Shown: positions 51,412 through 62,094, numbered from the stretch's first letter. The stretch is DNA of 64,000 bases from Cytauxzoon felis (GCA_020283715.1 JAIQCW010000317.1:62001-126000), one strand, 5' to 3'. Program-made: numbers and translations. The notes: generated from the sequence alone by a model not told the origin.

Positions 51412-54400
51412 TTATTCTAATACTTCTTCTTTAACTTCGATAATTTCTTCAAAAATGAGATCGGTAGTTTCATATTCATGTGGGTTATAGAATTTATCCC
51501 AGCCATTTTTGAATTCATAATAATTATCCTGTGATTTATACCAATGTACTAAGCTATCCATAATTTTTATAAATTCATCATTATTTTCTTTTCTTTTTTG
51601 TAAATATGCTTCTTTATAATCTCTTTTGGCCTTTTCATCTATCGAATCATACCTCTTTGTATATTCCTTCAAATTTCTACGTATCTTATCAATCTCAGCA
51701 CTCTTTAATAATGATGGCGGATGAGGACGGAAATCGAAACTGAAAAAATTCTCAAGTTTTACCCTATACAGCAATTTCCCTTGAAATGTCCATATACAAT
51801 ACCCAGCCTCTGCGCTATACCTATAAAAAATTGAAATGATTATTGTATATTTTCAATCCAATAAAAAAATAAACCAATCTCATCCACCTGATATCAAATC
51901 CTACTCTCTTTTCCACTCGCTGTTCCACCTGAGGTCGTCCTGCCGTCAGCTCTTCTAATTACCTATCTCTAAAGAGTAGAGCCACTCCCGGAGATCGTGG
52001 CGGAAGAGAAGGTAGTAAGGATGTAACCCCAAGTGGAGAACCCGTAGCTGATCTCAGGGAAGCGGAGGGGGAATTAAATAAAGGAAGCTGTCTGCAAGAC
52101 GAAGAAAGGTGGGAGTAGAAGAGGGAATGTAGTGATTGGACCTCAGGTGGAGTGGGAAATGGTTGTATTAATATTTGATATGTAACATTGGTTATTGAAT
52201 TTCTTGTATTTTATTAGTTTATGTTATAAATACCTGAATGTATCCGATGTTGAGGTTGAGTTATATGTTGGCATGGGTACATTGACACAGGTTGCGAGAT
52301 ATCTACCACAGCTGCTCCATCTGATAGCGTTCATCATAAAGTGTTCATCTTTATATAAGACCTGAGTAAGAATATGATTTTCTTATTGAAATAAACATAC
52401 TTCAACCATATCATTATCATTGAGTGTACAAAAAAATAATGTGCCTTCGGCACCTAAACCACCGAGTATGAAGTAATTACCAGATGGTGACCATTGCATA
52501 TGATTTAATTGTGATGTTATATCAAATGTTGATGTCCACTATATGTAAATATAAAAGTAAGAACAAAAGAACATACAACTGTATCTCTAGTTGTACCAAC
52601 TTCTGATACTTTATAAAATCTAATTGAATGACTTCTAGTTTCTTCATCTTTAACAATTAATGCAAATCTTTTACCTTTAATAATAATAAATAATATATTT
52701 TAATTAAATCAACATACTACCACCTTCTTCCCAATGTAATTGTTTAACACCAGCATCTTCTATCTGTATAGTATCAACTGGTACATTCCTTTCCCTCAAA
52801 CGAAATATTTCAAGTTGATTAAATTGTTTCCTACCCTTTTTACCAGTCTTTTTAGATATAGTAGTCTATATTTATTTTAATTCAATCAAATAATAATCAA
52901 CATACTCTAAGACATAAACAATCACCCTTTGCTTGCCAATGCATAGCTGTACTACATACATTATAAACATTCCTAGAACTCAATTCCTTCCTAGATGGTA
53001 TCTCTATCAATACCAAACGTGCTATAATAATATATATATATATTAAACGAATATATAAGCAAGTCGTCATCTATTCCAATGATGTCCAATAAGTACTTCA
53101 GCTCTTCCACTCACACCTATTTTCGTCCTGCAGACAGCTTCTCTATTTACTTCCCCTTCCAGCTCCCGTAGATCGCTTACAGGTATTCCACTTGAGGTCC
53201 AGTAACTACCTTCACCACGATCTCCGGGAGTGGCTATACTCTTTAGAGATAGATAATTGGAAGAGGCACCACGCCTAGTGGAAAGAAGAGGTAGAGGTAA
53301 CCTCAGGTGGAAGTTGTCTGCAGGACGAGGATAGGTAGAAAAATAGGCTAATGGTATAAAATATTGAGATGTATGGGTGTTGATATGTACCGTAGGGATC
53401 ATTAATGGTATGAGTTTGAAATAAATACCATCAACATGACAACGGTATTAATATCGCAGATTTAAATTATAATATAAATAAAATATATATCATACTCAAT
53501 AAAATCTGCTTACATGATGTACAAATAAATTACATCAATAATCATTTTATACCATTATTACCAGATGGAGTCTAATCTCTATATAATCCACTACACCTTG
53601 CCTTCCACCTGAGGTCTAGTCCTGCCGCCAGCTCCTTTATTTACTTCCCCTCGGATTCCCGTAGATCATCCTCGGTATAATGTCTACCCGGAAGAACATA
53701 AATATGTCAACCCGGAACAACGAAGAGTGTCTACCCCTAAGAACAAGACCTCAAGTGGAAAACCCGTAGCTGATCTCTGGGAAGCGAAGGGGGAAATAAA
53801 TAGGAGAGGCTGACGGCAGGACGACCTCAGGTGGAAGTGGAAGACAAAGTGTATTGGACATCAAGTGGAGTAAGAGATGGTTATATTAATATTTGATGAA
53901 ACAAACCTGGTGCATCTAAAGATCCGGGTATGACGATGGAGAGTATATTATCGGTGGGTGACCAATCGAATTTTTCTGCTGAGTATTTGAGTGGTGCAGG
54001 TTTATTATCATGTCCTGGTATAAGTATCATTTCGGGTAATTGATATACTAATATTTCACTACCAGTTTTTGTTTGATTTAATCTTGCAATATAATTTCCA
54101 TCATGACTCCATAATAATTGTGGAAAATCACCACCTTTAGGTGACATTAAAGGTGTAGGAAATGAACGTAATAATTCACCAGTTATAACTCTCCATATAC
54201 AAATAGATTTATCATGTCTATCTTGTCCTTTAGTACCATCCCATGTTAATAAATATTCTTCACCGGGTGAAAATTGTATTTGAAATACACCTTTATGCTC
54301 AAATCTTATTTTTAAACTAAAATCATCACCACCATATAATGCAATACCAGGTCTTTTATATACAGCTAAATATGAACCACTAGGACTCCATTCTACTTTT

Positions 54401-55785
54401 TGATCAGCCCATGAACGTTTACCTTCAGCACGTTCTCTAGCACCATCATATACTATTGATGTTTCATGCTCTAATGCATCAAACCAATGAACCTCTGTCT
54501 TATCAGCATAACGTATCACAAATTGATCTCTCATATTATCACCAACTAACCACCAATCATTTATACCCTTACGTATAAAACCAAATGTTTTCAATGGAGG
54601 TATACATTTATTTTCATCACTCACTATCCTATCAAAATCATCCAATAATACTATTTTAAATACATGATTCGCATCCAATTTATAATTATTCATATACTTC
54701 AATGCCATATTCGCCTCAAATGATGTCGAAAATGTCATAAACGCTATACCCTTTGTCATCTCATTCGAATTAGTAGGCAACTCCAATTTAAATTCAGCCT
54801 GCTGTACCTCACAACCTATAAATTTATATCATAATTAAAAAAACATCACAAATGAAACTTTTATATTGATGGCCATTCACCTATCTTCGTCTTGCAGACG
54901 GCCTTCTCTATTTATTTCCCCTTCCAGCTCCCGTAGATCGCTTCCAGGTATTCCACTTGAGGTCCAATCTATATACCCGAGGTCTGTTCTTCCGGATACA
55001 GCGTGTTATGTATCATACCGCACTTATAACCGTCCTTTAAGCAGTGATCTTCTTTTTTGTCTATACAACATTTGCACTCATAAAATTTTGGCTTGGGTCC
55101 CTGAGTAGTTAGATTCGTTTCTTGGCCATTTTCGACCTTACCATTCTTAGAATTTGGACCAGTAAACATTTTGGAGACGATGTAGAGAGAGTCTAATACC
55201 ATCTGAAAAATTATTTTGCCAATTTCAGGTTTACACTCGCATTTAGCCTTCTTCAATTCATTCGTATACACCTCAACAAGTTTGAAGTAAAAGAGTATGC
55301 CCGTAGCTGATCTCAGGGAAGCGGAGGGGGAAGTAAATAGAAGAAGCTGACGGCAGGACCAAGAGAGGTGGATGAAAAATGGCATAAGACCTTCGTTAGA
55401 CAGCAGATTAATTATAACATTTCTTCAGATGATAGAATGTATAGTTACCTTTCTTTTCTAGTTCTTTGGTGATGATTTTTTTGAGTACATCATGTAGACG
55501 TGTAAATCTATCTGGGCCGACTTCCGGTACACCGAGTACTGAAGTGATGATTGACGGGTATATGAATAGAAATACCTATTAATGTATTTGGAAATGAATG
55601 TGAAAGAGTAATGGGTGGCTCATTCTCTGCATATTTTTTCATAACTTCTTGATCGAAATCTTCATCATGATCGGATATCCAATCCATTAAACCAGATTCA
55701 AGTTCATCTAATAAAATAATAATATCAAGATGATTTAATTGTTTAAAATACCTGAAGTGAGATCAGATTCCAATATTTTTACCAT
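51412..55785 (-). CDS. EIF3B: Eukaryotic translation initiation factor 3 subunit b
   Basis: eIF3b is a scaffold of the eIF3 complex on the 40S subunit. Ten exons join in phase to about 730 residues: 55785-55752, 55707-55576, 55538-55449, 54815-53907, 53021-52906, 52865-52721, 52674-52577, 52538-52401, 52361-52234, 51814-51412. Landmarks: the pre-RRM strand VLGVPEVGPDRFTRLHDVL, the RRM stretch GIAFMTFSTSFEANMALKYM, beta-propeller blades such as VEWSPSGSYLAVYKRPGIAL and MQWSPSGNYFILGGLGAEG, LVLIEIPSRKELSSRNVYNV, and the helical end DSLVHWYKSQDNYYEFKNGW. Introns of 633, 885 and 419 bp contain PTW repeats; the other six are 37-46 bp. The 633-bp intron also carries an unrelated coding-like insert. 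The start ATG is the first after a stop-rich leader. Confidence 0.93.
51888..52162. repeat. PTW repeat (eIF3b last intron)
   Basis: CACTCGCTGTTCCACCTGAGG, CTGCCGTCAGCTC tag, TTCTAATTACC, W core, C core, GCTGTCTGCAAGACG tag, CCTCAGGTGG. Fills intron 51815-52233. Confidence 0.85.
53095..53340. repeat. PTW repeat (eIF3b 885-bp intron, copy 1)
   Basis: CTGCAGACAGCTTC tag, CTATTTACTTCCCC, reverse C2 core, CCACTTGAGGTCC centre, reverse W core, GGCACCACGCCTAGTGG tag, CCTCAGGTGG, GTCTGCAGGACG. Confidence 0.85.
53600..53882. repeat. PTW repeat with D units (eIF3b 885-bp intron, copy 2)
   Basis: CCACCTGAGGTC, CTGCCGCCAGCTC tag, TTTATTTACTTCCCC, ATCATCCTCGGTATAATG unit, three D units, C core, GCTGACGGCAGG tag and CCTCAGGTGG. 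Two separate elements share one intron here. Confidence 0.85.
54878..54992. repeat. PTW left half flanking an insert (eIF3b intron)
   Basis: CTTGCAGACGGCCTTC tag, CTATTTATTTCCCC, reverse C2 core, CCACTTGAGGTCC and one D-like unit GTTCTTCCGG, then unique coding-like DNA begins. Confidence 0.8.
54993..55300 (-). pseudogene. Coding-like insert between PTW halves (captured gene fragment?)
   Basis: The minus frame is open through the insert: FKLVEVYTNELKKAKCECK, PEIGKIIFQMVLDSLYIV, SKMFTGPNSKNGKVENGQET, FYECKCCIDKKEDHCLKDGY, KCGMIHNT. It is Cys- and Lys-rich and has normal amino-acid composition, unlike an intron. It has no start or stop of its own: the frame enters from one PTW half and leaves through the other. 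It is not part of eIF3b, whose exons on both sides join in phase without it. The source gene is not recognised; a surface-protein fragment is possible. Confidence 0.5.
55298..55380. repeat. PTW right half flanking the insert
   Basis: C core (GCTGATCTCAGGGAAGCGG), GGAAGTAAATAGAAG, GCTGACGGCAGG tag and AGAGAGGTGG, directly after the coding-like insert. Confidence 0.8.
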
Positions 55786-56499
55786 TTTTTTTACAATTAC
55801 GATCAAGATGTTAGTTTCTATAGTATTCCACTCATAATTTAGAGTAACATAATTTTTAAATCCAATGGATATGTTAAATGAACAAAAGTATAATGTACTA
55901 CGTTTTAATAAATTAATGGATTATTATCAACTACAAATTATATTATTCTATGAACTACTTGGTCATTCTACTAATACATGGGGAATACGGTCATTTAAAT
56001 CACTATAGTAAAAGTAGAAGATTGAATGATAGAAAGCTTAAATTAACATATAATATTATTATTATCGCTACTTTATAAATTTCACTAGTCTAGACATTGA
56101 CTTTACCATGAATAGTAGTTACCCCTGTATAACAAGCCTTGATATTTACTATTCTCTTACATTCCTTCCATTAAAACACAGTAAAATACATTATAATTCA
56201 CCCTCACTTTAAATCATTTAAACTTCTACTATTTCTTTGGATTGGACATCTTCTAGTAGTTCGCATCCAACATCACGTTTGCATCCATACTGACCTTTAT
56301 AGCTTGTAGTATATATTTAAAGTCTGGTAAATTTATCAATTTCTTTAAACCACATTTATAAATTGTGATTCTTTACAATGTTTTTACCCTTTGGTTTATA
56401 AAGCTTGTTTTTTTTAACAATGATAGCCTTGACGAGGCTACTACATACGAAATCGCATAATATACCAGCATCTTCCACGGTATTTTAATTACCAGCTTT
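55786..56499. other. Divergent intergenic region eIF3b / COX10
   Basis: Promoter region of both genes. One short open stretch at 55867-56009 (+) reads MDMLNEQKYNVLRFNKLM, then YYQLQIILFYELLGHSTNTW. It looks protein-like, but I cannot tie it to either gene. Confidence 0.35.
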
Positions 56500-56634
56500 A
56501 TGAATTCTATATATTTAAAGGTGGTTAAAAAATTAATTTATTATCCAAGCCGAAATCGCAAAATTTTCTCGTTACTATAAGTGTATGTACCCCAATCTCT
56601 TCTTGAATTCTGTATCTTACTCTCTATTTTATAG

Positions 56635-59600
56635 CATTTGAGTAAAGTAAAACTATCATTATGGGTCACTGCTACTGGAGCAAGCTCGTATTTGATGACA
56701 TTACCCGTAATTTCATTGGACTTATTGAATACTTGTGGAGGTATATTCTTTTGTAGCACTGCCTCTCATACATTCAACCAAATTATCGAGCGAAAACAAG
56801 ACGCATTGATGAAAAGGACATGTAACAGGTTTGTTGAAACTGTAATCTTCATCTGAAGCTTTGATGGGTGATGATGAAGGTGGTCCAAAGCTTATTGATG
56901 ATGGTGGAGGTTTAACATTGGCAACAGAAATTACATTGGATATTAATGAAGGTACTACTACTCTTTCTGAAGGTGAAACTACAACTTATACTAGTGGTGC
57001 CAGCGATAAGGTGAAAGTTAAGTATCAAAGTTCAGATTATAAAACCACAGGTTTCCAATTCTACATCCATACATTAGTAGCTGGAGGGAAGTTTACATTG
57101 AAGAAGGATATAAAGTATAATGCTAGTGGTGGAACTGCTCCATTACAAGGTGAAGATAATCCTATTCCAAACGTATATGAAGTTTATTATTACAAACATA
57201 ATACTCAAGATAAAGGAGCTTTGAAGATTAAAACTTCTAGTGAGGCAAAGATATTTTATAGTACAACTATTAATACTAATAGCCCATGGAAAAATGAAGA
57301 AAAAGAATCTGTCCCCAGTACTGAAACTGAACTTAAAGCTCTTGTTGAAAAAATTAAAGATGAGGTTGAGATTAAAATTGATAAGATTAAGCCCTACGGC
57401 TGTAATAAACGAATTAATGTTGAAAAGACTCCTGGTAATGGGACTACAGTACCGCAAGGTTACGTTAGATATGAGCATAAACCTAAGAATATCGCTACAA
57501 CTGATTCATTCAAATTAGGTCTCGTTAGGTATAAAGATATTCCATTGAAGTTCGAGCCAGCTCCTCCAACTACAGGTGTTACAGCAGTTTATGTATATTA
57601 TAGTGACAGTGACAATACCCATGAGTTTCCATTAATTGTTTGCGTCAAAGTATCACAAACTAGTCGTACGTATTATAAGAGAGGTAACACGTGGACAAAT
57701 ATTGGTGGTCAGCTTGCTGGTAAAGACCCAGAAAGTGATGAAGTCTCTTCTCTACTTAACACTGAATTTAATAAAATCATCGATAAATATGAAATTAAGC
57801 TTGAGCAAATCGGTAATTACAAAGCAACCCCTCAGGGTGATATAATAACTCCTGAAGCAGTAGAGGAAAAAGGTGCTTCTCCTACATATAAAGGTTTTAA
57901 ACATGAAGTTCCTAGTGGAAGTGTTATAAACCGCGTTACAATCCACAATCAAGTGATAACACAAATTAGCGCGGCCGATCTTCGAGAAAAACAACAGGTA
58001 TTCGTATATTTTACTGAGAGCGAGGCTAATGGAAATCGTGAGAAACCACTCTTGATATGTCTTTCTAAAGATGGAATTAGCGATAATAAAACTGTTCCTG
58101 GTAACAATATTTGGTATAAGCGGAAGGAGAGTAATGGAAATTTTATATGGGAAAATGTTCCCAATGAATATGATAGAATAAAACCAGGTGGAACAAACGG
58201 TAACACAATTGAAACTAATCTTAAAAATCAACTTAGTACAATTAATGGTGCAGTTTCTGGTGATCCAGGTTATCCTAAATTAGAGCCCAATTTAAGTGAT
58301 ACAATGAAAAGTAATCCCGATATAGGAATTATGGATTTCTTCAATTTGTGAATTATTAATCTTACCGTTGATGAAACAATTTCATATTATTGGAATAAAT
58401 TCTTTTGTCTTGCCATTATTTCATCAACAGAGGTTCTTTACTCGCCGTTCCACCTTTATTCGTCTTGCAGACAGCTTCCTCTATTTACTTCCCCCTTCGC
58501 TTCCCTGAGATCAGCTGCGGGTTCTCCACTTGAGGTTACATCACTAACTTCTTGTTCTTAGGGGTAGACATTCTCCGTTCTTCCGGGTTAAACTTTTTTT
58601 GTTCTTCCGGGTAGACATACCGAGGATGATCTACGGGAATCCGAAGGGAAATAAATAGAGAAGCTGTCTGCAAGACGAATAAAGGTGGACAGAAACTATG
58701 TTGAAACGGGTATTTATGATGAGGACCAAAAATAAATCTCTATCGTATTGAATATATCACAATTTATTTCAATATATAGGCCTTTACCTTCATCTTTAAT
58801 AACACCAGCTCAGGCTGGTATGGTAGGATTGACATCATCAATTATTGGAGCATCATTATTATACATGGGTGGTGGTATATACGCGTCATCATTAGCCATA
58901 CTTAATATCGGTCTTTATACATTGGCGTATACACCTTTAAAAAGTATTTATACATGCAAATTCATATTATATTATATTTATAGGGAAAACGGAATGGAAT
59001 ACACATATCGGATCATTAGTAGGAAGCATACCACCACTCATCGGAACACTCGCAGCGGGTGTAAGTTTTTATACACTCTATCAACTTCCATTCGACGACC
59101 GATCACTATCACTCCCACTCGCCGTGGTGGTTCTTTTAATTAGTTATCCCTCAAGTTCCCATAGATCACTTTCGGGTTCCACTTGTGGTTACATAATCAC
59201 TAACTTTCTGTTCTTCCGGGTTGACACTATTTGTTCCTCCGGGTAGAATTCCTGTTCTTAGGGGTTAATAAAATACCGAAGATGATCTACGGGAATCCGA
59301 GGGGAACTAAATAGAAGAGCTCCATGCAATGGGAAAGAGAGTAGGATTGGACTTTATGCGAAACAGCCATACCCTCCTTAGATTTCGCTTATACTTCGCT
59401 TCCATATTTGATAATGTAATCTACAGGGTACATTGATGTCTCATGGTCCATGGTTATTATTTGGTCTGATGTATGTATGGCAATTACCACACTTTTATTC
59501 ATTGGCATGGTTGTGTCGTAAGGATTATATAAGAGCGGAATTTAAAATGTATGGTATACATGATGATACCGGTAAAACTACAGCACGCGCATCATTAATA

Positions 59601-60208
59601 TGGCTATCATTATTAACTGCACTGCCAATGGTATTTATAATTATATAATCCATCATATGTATCTATAGATTTATAACCTATTAGGATATACACCTCCACA
59701 TTTACCAATCATCGCAGCAATTCCAAATTTCATTATTGCACATAAAGCAACTCAATATTACAAAAACCCAAATAACAAAACCGTCGTCAACCTCTTCAAA
59801 CACTCCCTATGGTACGTCATACTATACACAATAAGGAACGTACAAGGCATTACAACTAAGTCAATCCATCTTCTCTTTCTCTTGCAGAGAGCTCTTCTTT
59901 TTACTTCCCCTCGGATTCCCGTAGATCATCCTCGGTATATCTACCCGGAATAACAGGAAGTTAGTGATGTAACCTCAAGTGGAACCCGAAGCTGATCTCA
60001 GGGAAGCGAAGGGAGAATTAAATAGAAGAGCTGTCTGCAAGACGACCTCAGGTGGTGAAGCTCTATGTAATGGGGAAGAGAGTTGGATTGCACTTTGGGT
60101 TGATAGAATTCCATTCGTTTGATATATATAACTTCATATAGGCACATATTATTTTTGATTGGTTGTACATCATATTATGTGAATATTACGGAAAAGAAAC
60201 GAGATTGA
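56635..60208 (+). CDS. COX10: COX10, protoheme IX farnesyltransferase (5' end uncertain)
   Basis: COX10 makes heme O in the inner mitochondrial membrane, for cytochrome oxidase. Exons about 56635-56828, 58780-58943, 58984-59060, 59427-59630, 59669-59811 and 60142-60208 join in phase. Motifs: SKVKLSLWVTATGASSYLM, the prenyl-diphosphate site TFNQIIERKQDALMKRTCNR continuing across the intron to PLPSSLITPAQAG, YTPLKRKTEWNTHIGSLVG, IPPLIGTLAAG, and VWQLPHFYSLAWLCRKDYIR. The next segment, GYTPPHLPIIAAIP, is a helix, and the end ILFLIGCTSYYVN is the last helix. An ATG at 56500 opens a basic presequence-like stretch (YLKVVKKLIYYPSRNRKIFS), but its join is unsure. Intron 56829-58779 (1,951 bp) contains a whole FAINT-like gene plus a PTW repeat; introns of 366 and 330 bp hold repeats; two others are 40 and 38 bp. 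Confidence 0.88.
56864..58351 (+). CDS. FAINT-like protein nested in COX10 intron
   Basis: A single open frame of 495 residues from the ATG at 56864 with three FAINT-like units (YEVYYYKHNTQDKGALKI, AVYVYYSDSDNTHEFPLIV and VFVYFTESEANGNREKPLLI). It begins MGDDEGGPKLIDDGGG with no signal peptide and no LWTWDQ leader, so a 5' exon may be lost. The ATG is only 35 bases from the COX10 donor at 56829, leaving almost no room for a separate promoter. It stops at DIGIMDFFNL and is followed by a PTW repeat, then COX10 exon 2. Closest in style to the fragment at 4.5-5.9 kb (shared IHNQVITQI / IHGNEITGI strands). Confidence 0.6.
   Translation: MGDDEGGPKLIDDGGGLTLATEITLDINEGTTTLSEGETTTYTSGASDKVKVKYQSSDYKTTGFQFYIHTLVAGGKFTLKKDIKYNASGGTAPLQGEDNPIPNVYEVYYYKHNTQDKGALKIKTSSEAKIFYSTTINTNSPWKNEEKESVPSTETELKALVEKIKDEVEIKIDKIKPYGCNKRINVEKTPGNGTTVPQGYVRYEHKPKNIATTDSFKLGLVRYKDIPLKFEPAPPTTGVTAVYVYYSDSDNTHEFPLIVCVKVSQTSRTYYKRGNTWTNIGGQLAGKDPESDEVSSLLNTEFNKIIDKYEIKLEQIGNYKATPQGDIITPEAVEEKGASPTYKGFKHEVPSGSVINRVTIHNQVITQISAADLREKQQVFVYFTESEANGNREKPLLICLSKDGISDNKTVPGNNIWYKRKESNGNFIWENVPNEYDRIKPGGTNGNTIETNLKNQLSTINGAVSGDPGYPKLEPNLSDTMKSNPDIGIMDFFNL
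58432..58692. repeat. PTW repeat with D units (COX10 intron, after nested gene)
   Basis: CTCGCCGTTCCACC, CTTGCAGACAGCTTC tag, reverse C core, CCACTTGAGGTTACATC centre, three reverse D units, ACCGAGGATGATCTACGGG unit, GCTGTCTGCAAGACG tag. Confidence 0.85.
59098..59358. repeat. PTW repeat with D units (COX10 intron)
   Basis: CACTCGCCGTGG tag, TTTTAATTAGTTATCCC, reverse C2-like core, CCACTTGTGGTTACAT centre, three reverse D units, ACCGAAGATGATCTACGGG, CTCCATGCAATGGG tag. In intron 59061-59426. Confidence 0.85.
59868..60088. repeat. PTW repeat (COX10 last intron)
   Basis: CTTGCAGAGAGCTC tag, TTTTTACTTCCCC, ATCATCCTCGGTATA unit, one D unit, C core, GCTGTCTGCAAGACG tag, CCTCAGGTGG and a CTCTATGTAATGGG tag. 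In intron 59812-60141. Confidence 0.85.
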
Positions 60209-60244
60209 GATATTAATTTATAATGTGTTTTATGATTTACATGT

Positions 60245-60652
60245 TTATTTCTTTTTACCGGCTGTGCATTTGGCCTTTTCTTTACCGCGTACTTTTTTCC
60301 TTCTATTTTTGAGTTCTTTCTTGGCACGTCTACCCATTTTAGTTTTGGCTTCTTCAATACCTAATCTAATTTGGCGATATTTATGTTCATATCTTTTTAA
60401 TGATGACATGTTATCATAGATTAGACCGAAACCTGTACTTCTACCACCACCGAATAAAGTTTTTAGACCGAATAATACAACAGTTTTAGGATCTTTAATT
60501 TTAAATTGTTTAGCAATTTTATCTCTGAGTTCAGTTTTAGGTATATTTCCTATACCTGGATGTAATACTTCAATACAGAATTGCTTTCTGCTTAATAGAG
60601 GATTAGATAAGAACTTTTTAACCCTAACGCTAAATTGATCAGGATTCACCAT
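60245..60652 (-). CDS. RPS24: 40S ribosomal protein S24 (eS24)
   Basis: A small-subunit protein of the cytosolic ribosome, 135 residues in one exon from the ATG at 60652. Family blocks: FLSNPLLSRKQFCIEVLHPG, NIPKTELRDKIAKQFKI, TVVLFGLKTLFGGGRSTGFG and LIYDNMSSLKRYEHKYR, followed by the very basic tail KKELKNRRKKVRGKEKAK. The length matches eukaryotic S24. A longer reading from 60745 would add a hydrophobic leader that S24 proteins do not have, so I chose the internal ATG. It converges with COX10: the two stops are only 36 bases apart. No intron or repeat. Confidence 0.95.
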   Translation of the reverse strand: MVNPDQFSVRVKKFLSNPLLSRKQFCIEVLHPGIGNIPKTELRDKIAKQFKIKDPKTVVLFGLKTLFGGGRSTGFGLIYDNMSSLKRYEHKYRQIRLGIEEAKTKMGRRAKKELKNRRKKVRGKEKAKCTAGKKK

Positions 60653-60745
60653 GATTGATAATTTTATGAATAAAATTTTTTGAATTAACAAATGAAATCT
60701 GAATGTAATTTTAAGAATCTTAAGATACCCCAACAGTAGAGCCAA

Positions 60746-61029
60746 GATGGCAAGTATGGAGTAAATGTAAATGAAAACTAACCTTTAACAATAAAAATAG
60801 TGTATTAAAACAATCCTATAATGATTATTTAAAACTAAAAATTTCTCATTTATTCAATAATATTAAAACATAAAATTTAATAATTTAATGGGGTGATGGC
60901 GCTCTTACATATCCTCCGGTCAAATTATATAAAAAATATCAATGCAATCTATGGAATTTATTGTTTATACTTTTTAATAATAATTACTTATCATATATAA
61001 TAATATAAATTAACATTTATTAAATTTAA
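60746..61029. other. Intergenic, AT-rich
   Basis: Short region between the S24 start and the helicase end. Very A/T-rich, nothing recognised. Confidence 0.4.
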
Positions 61030-61998
61030 TTAAGTTTTATTACTACTAGTGGTAGTAGTACTTGTTGATCCAGGTTTAACCTTTGATGCTGGATGTTGAC
61101 TTAATTCTAATGGTACAATATTATCTGTAGATAATAGTAATTGTTTAAGATCATAAAATATCCCCGAGTCTTCTTCAGTTACAAATGATATAGCGTTGCC
61201 CTTCAATCCAGCACGTCCAGTACGACCTATTGTATTATAATTTGAACACCAATACATATAAACATACCAATTCTATGAGTATAAGTTTGTATATCTTTAG
61301 GCATGTCAAAATTGATCACATATTTAACACCTTCTACATCAACACCACGACCAGCAACATCCGTGGCAACCAATATATCATAATCACCCGATTTAAAACT
61401 CGACATCGCCTCCTCCCTACTCTCTTGAGTTTTACCCCCATGCAATGATACAGCACTGTAATAATTTATTATATAGAGTAGCTTCAAATGATGTCCAATC
61501 ACTGTGCCTCTTATAGAGAGATATCCACTTGAGGTCCAATCTACTCTTCTTACACTCCATTCGAGGTCGTCCTGCCGTCAGCTCTTCCAATTACTTATCC
61601 CTGAAGGGTAGAGCCACTCCCAGAGATCGTGGCGATGATAATGATTGGACCTCAGGTGGAACCCGCAGCTGATCTCAGGGAAGCGAAGGGGGAAGTAAAT
61701 AGAGAAGGCCACACGGCGAGTGTAAGACGAGGATGGTGATTGGACCTTGAGTGGAGTTCTTTCTGTATTGTTACATGAAACAAACCGATAGTTCATTTTG
61801 ATGATGGTTTTTGCGATGACATCTGCGACTTTTTTGAGATTGGTAAAGATGATGATTGGTGGTTCGCATGTTGCGAGAATTTCTTCAAGCCTTTGTTTCT
61901 TTTTAGATTCAGGAATGAATTCTAATTGTTGTGTAATTGAACGTTTACCACCACCGACATCTCCAATTGATATAAAAGCTGGAGCTCTTAAATATTTC
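61030..61998 (-). CDS. DEAD-box helicase PRP28/DDX23, C-terminal part
   Basis: PRP28 (human DDX23, U5-100K) replaces U1 by U6 at the 5' splice site. Exons 61998-61785, 61455-61268 and 61226-61030 encode helicase domain 2 in order: [15 protein letters not shown], the Q-L-E-F linker, [20 protein letters not shown] (motif IV), [37 protein letters not shown] (motif V), [20 protein letters not shown] (motif VI) and the PRP28-type end [20 protein letters not shown]. The intron 61784-61456 holds a PTW repeat. The exon at 61998 is preceded by an acceptor, and domain 1 (Q motif, Walker A, DEAD) is missing from the remaining 2 kb. It is therefore either beyond the window or lost. Confidence 0.85.
61512..61765. 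repeat. PTW repeat (PRP28 intron)
   Basis: CCACTTGAGGTCC, CTGCCGTCAGCTC tag, CTTCCAATTACTTATCCC, W core, C core, CCACACGGCGAGTG tag, CCTTGAGTGG. Confidence 0.85.
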
Positions 61999-62094
61999 CT
62001 ATAGAAAATTATAATATATAAATACATTCCGTAAGTAATCTATGGGAAATTAATAGGAGTAAATGAAAGACAATATCTGAGATCCAATTCTTTA

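Noticed and set aside
56541..56759. Minus-strand open frame of 72 codons
   Set aside because: It lies antisense to the COX10 exon encoding the conserved NQIIERKQDALMKRT motif, which clearly sets the coding strand.
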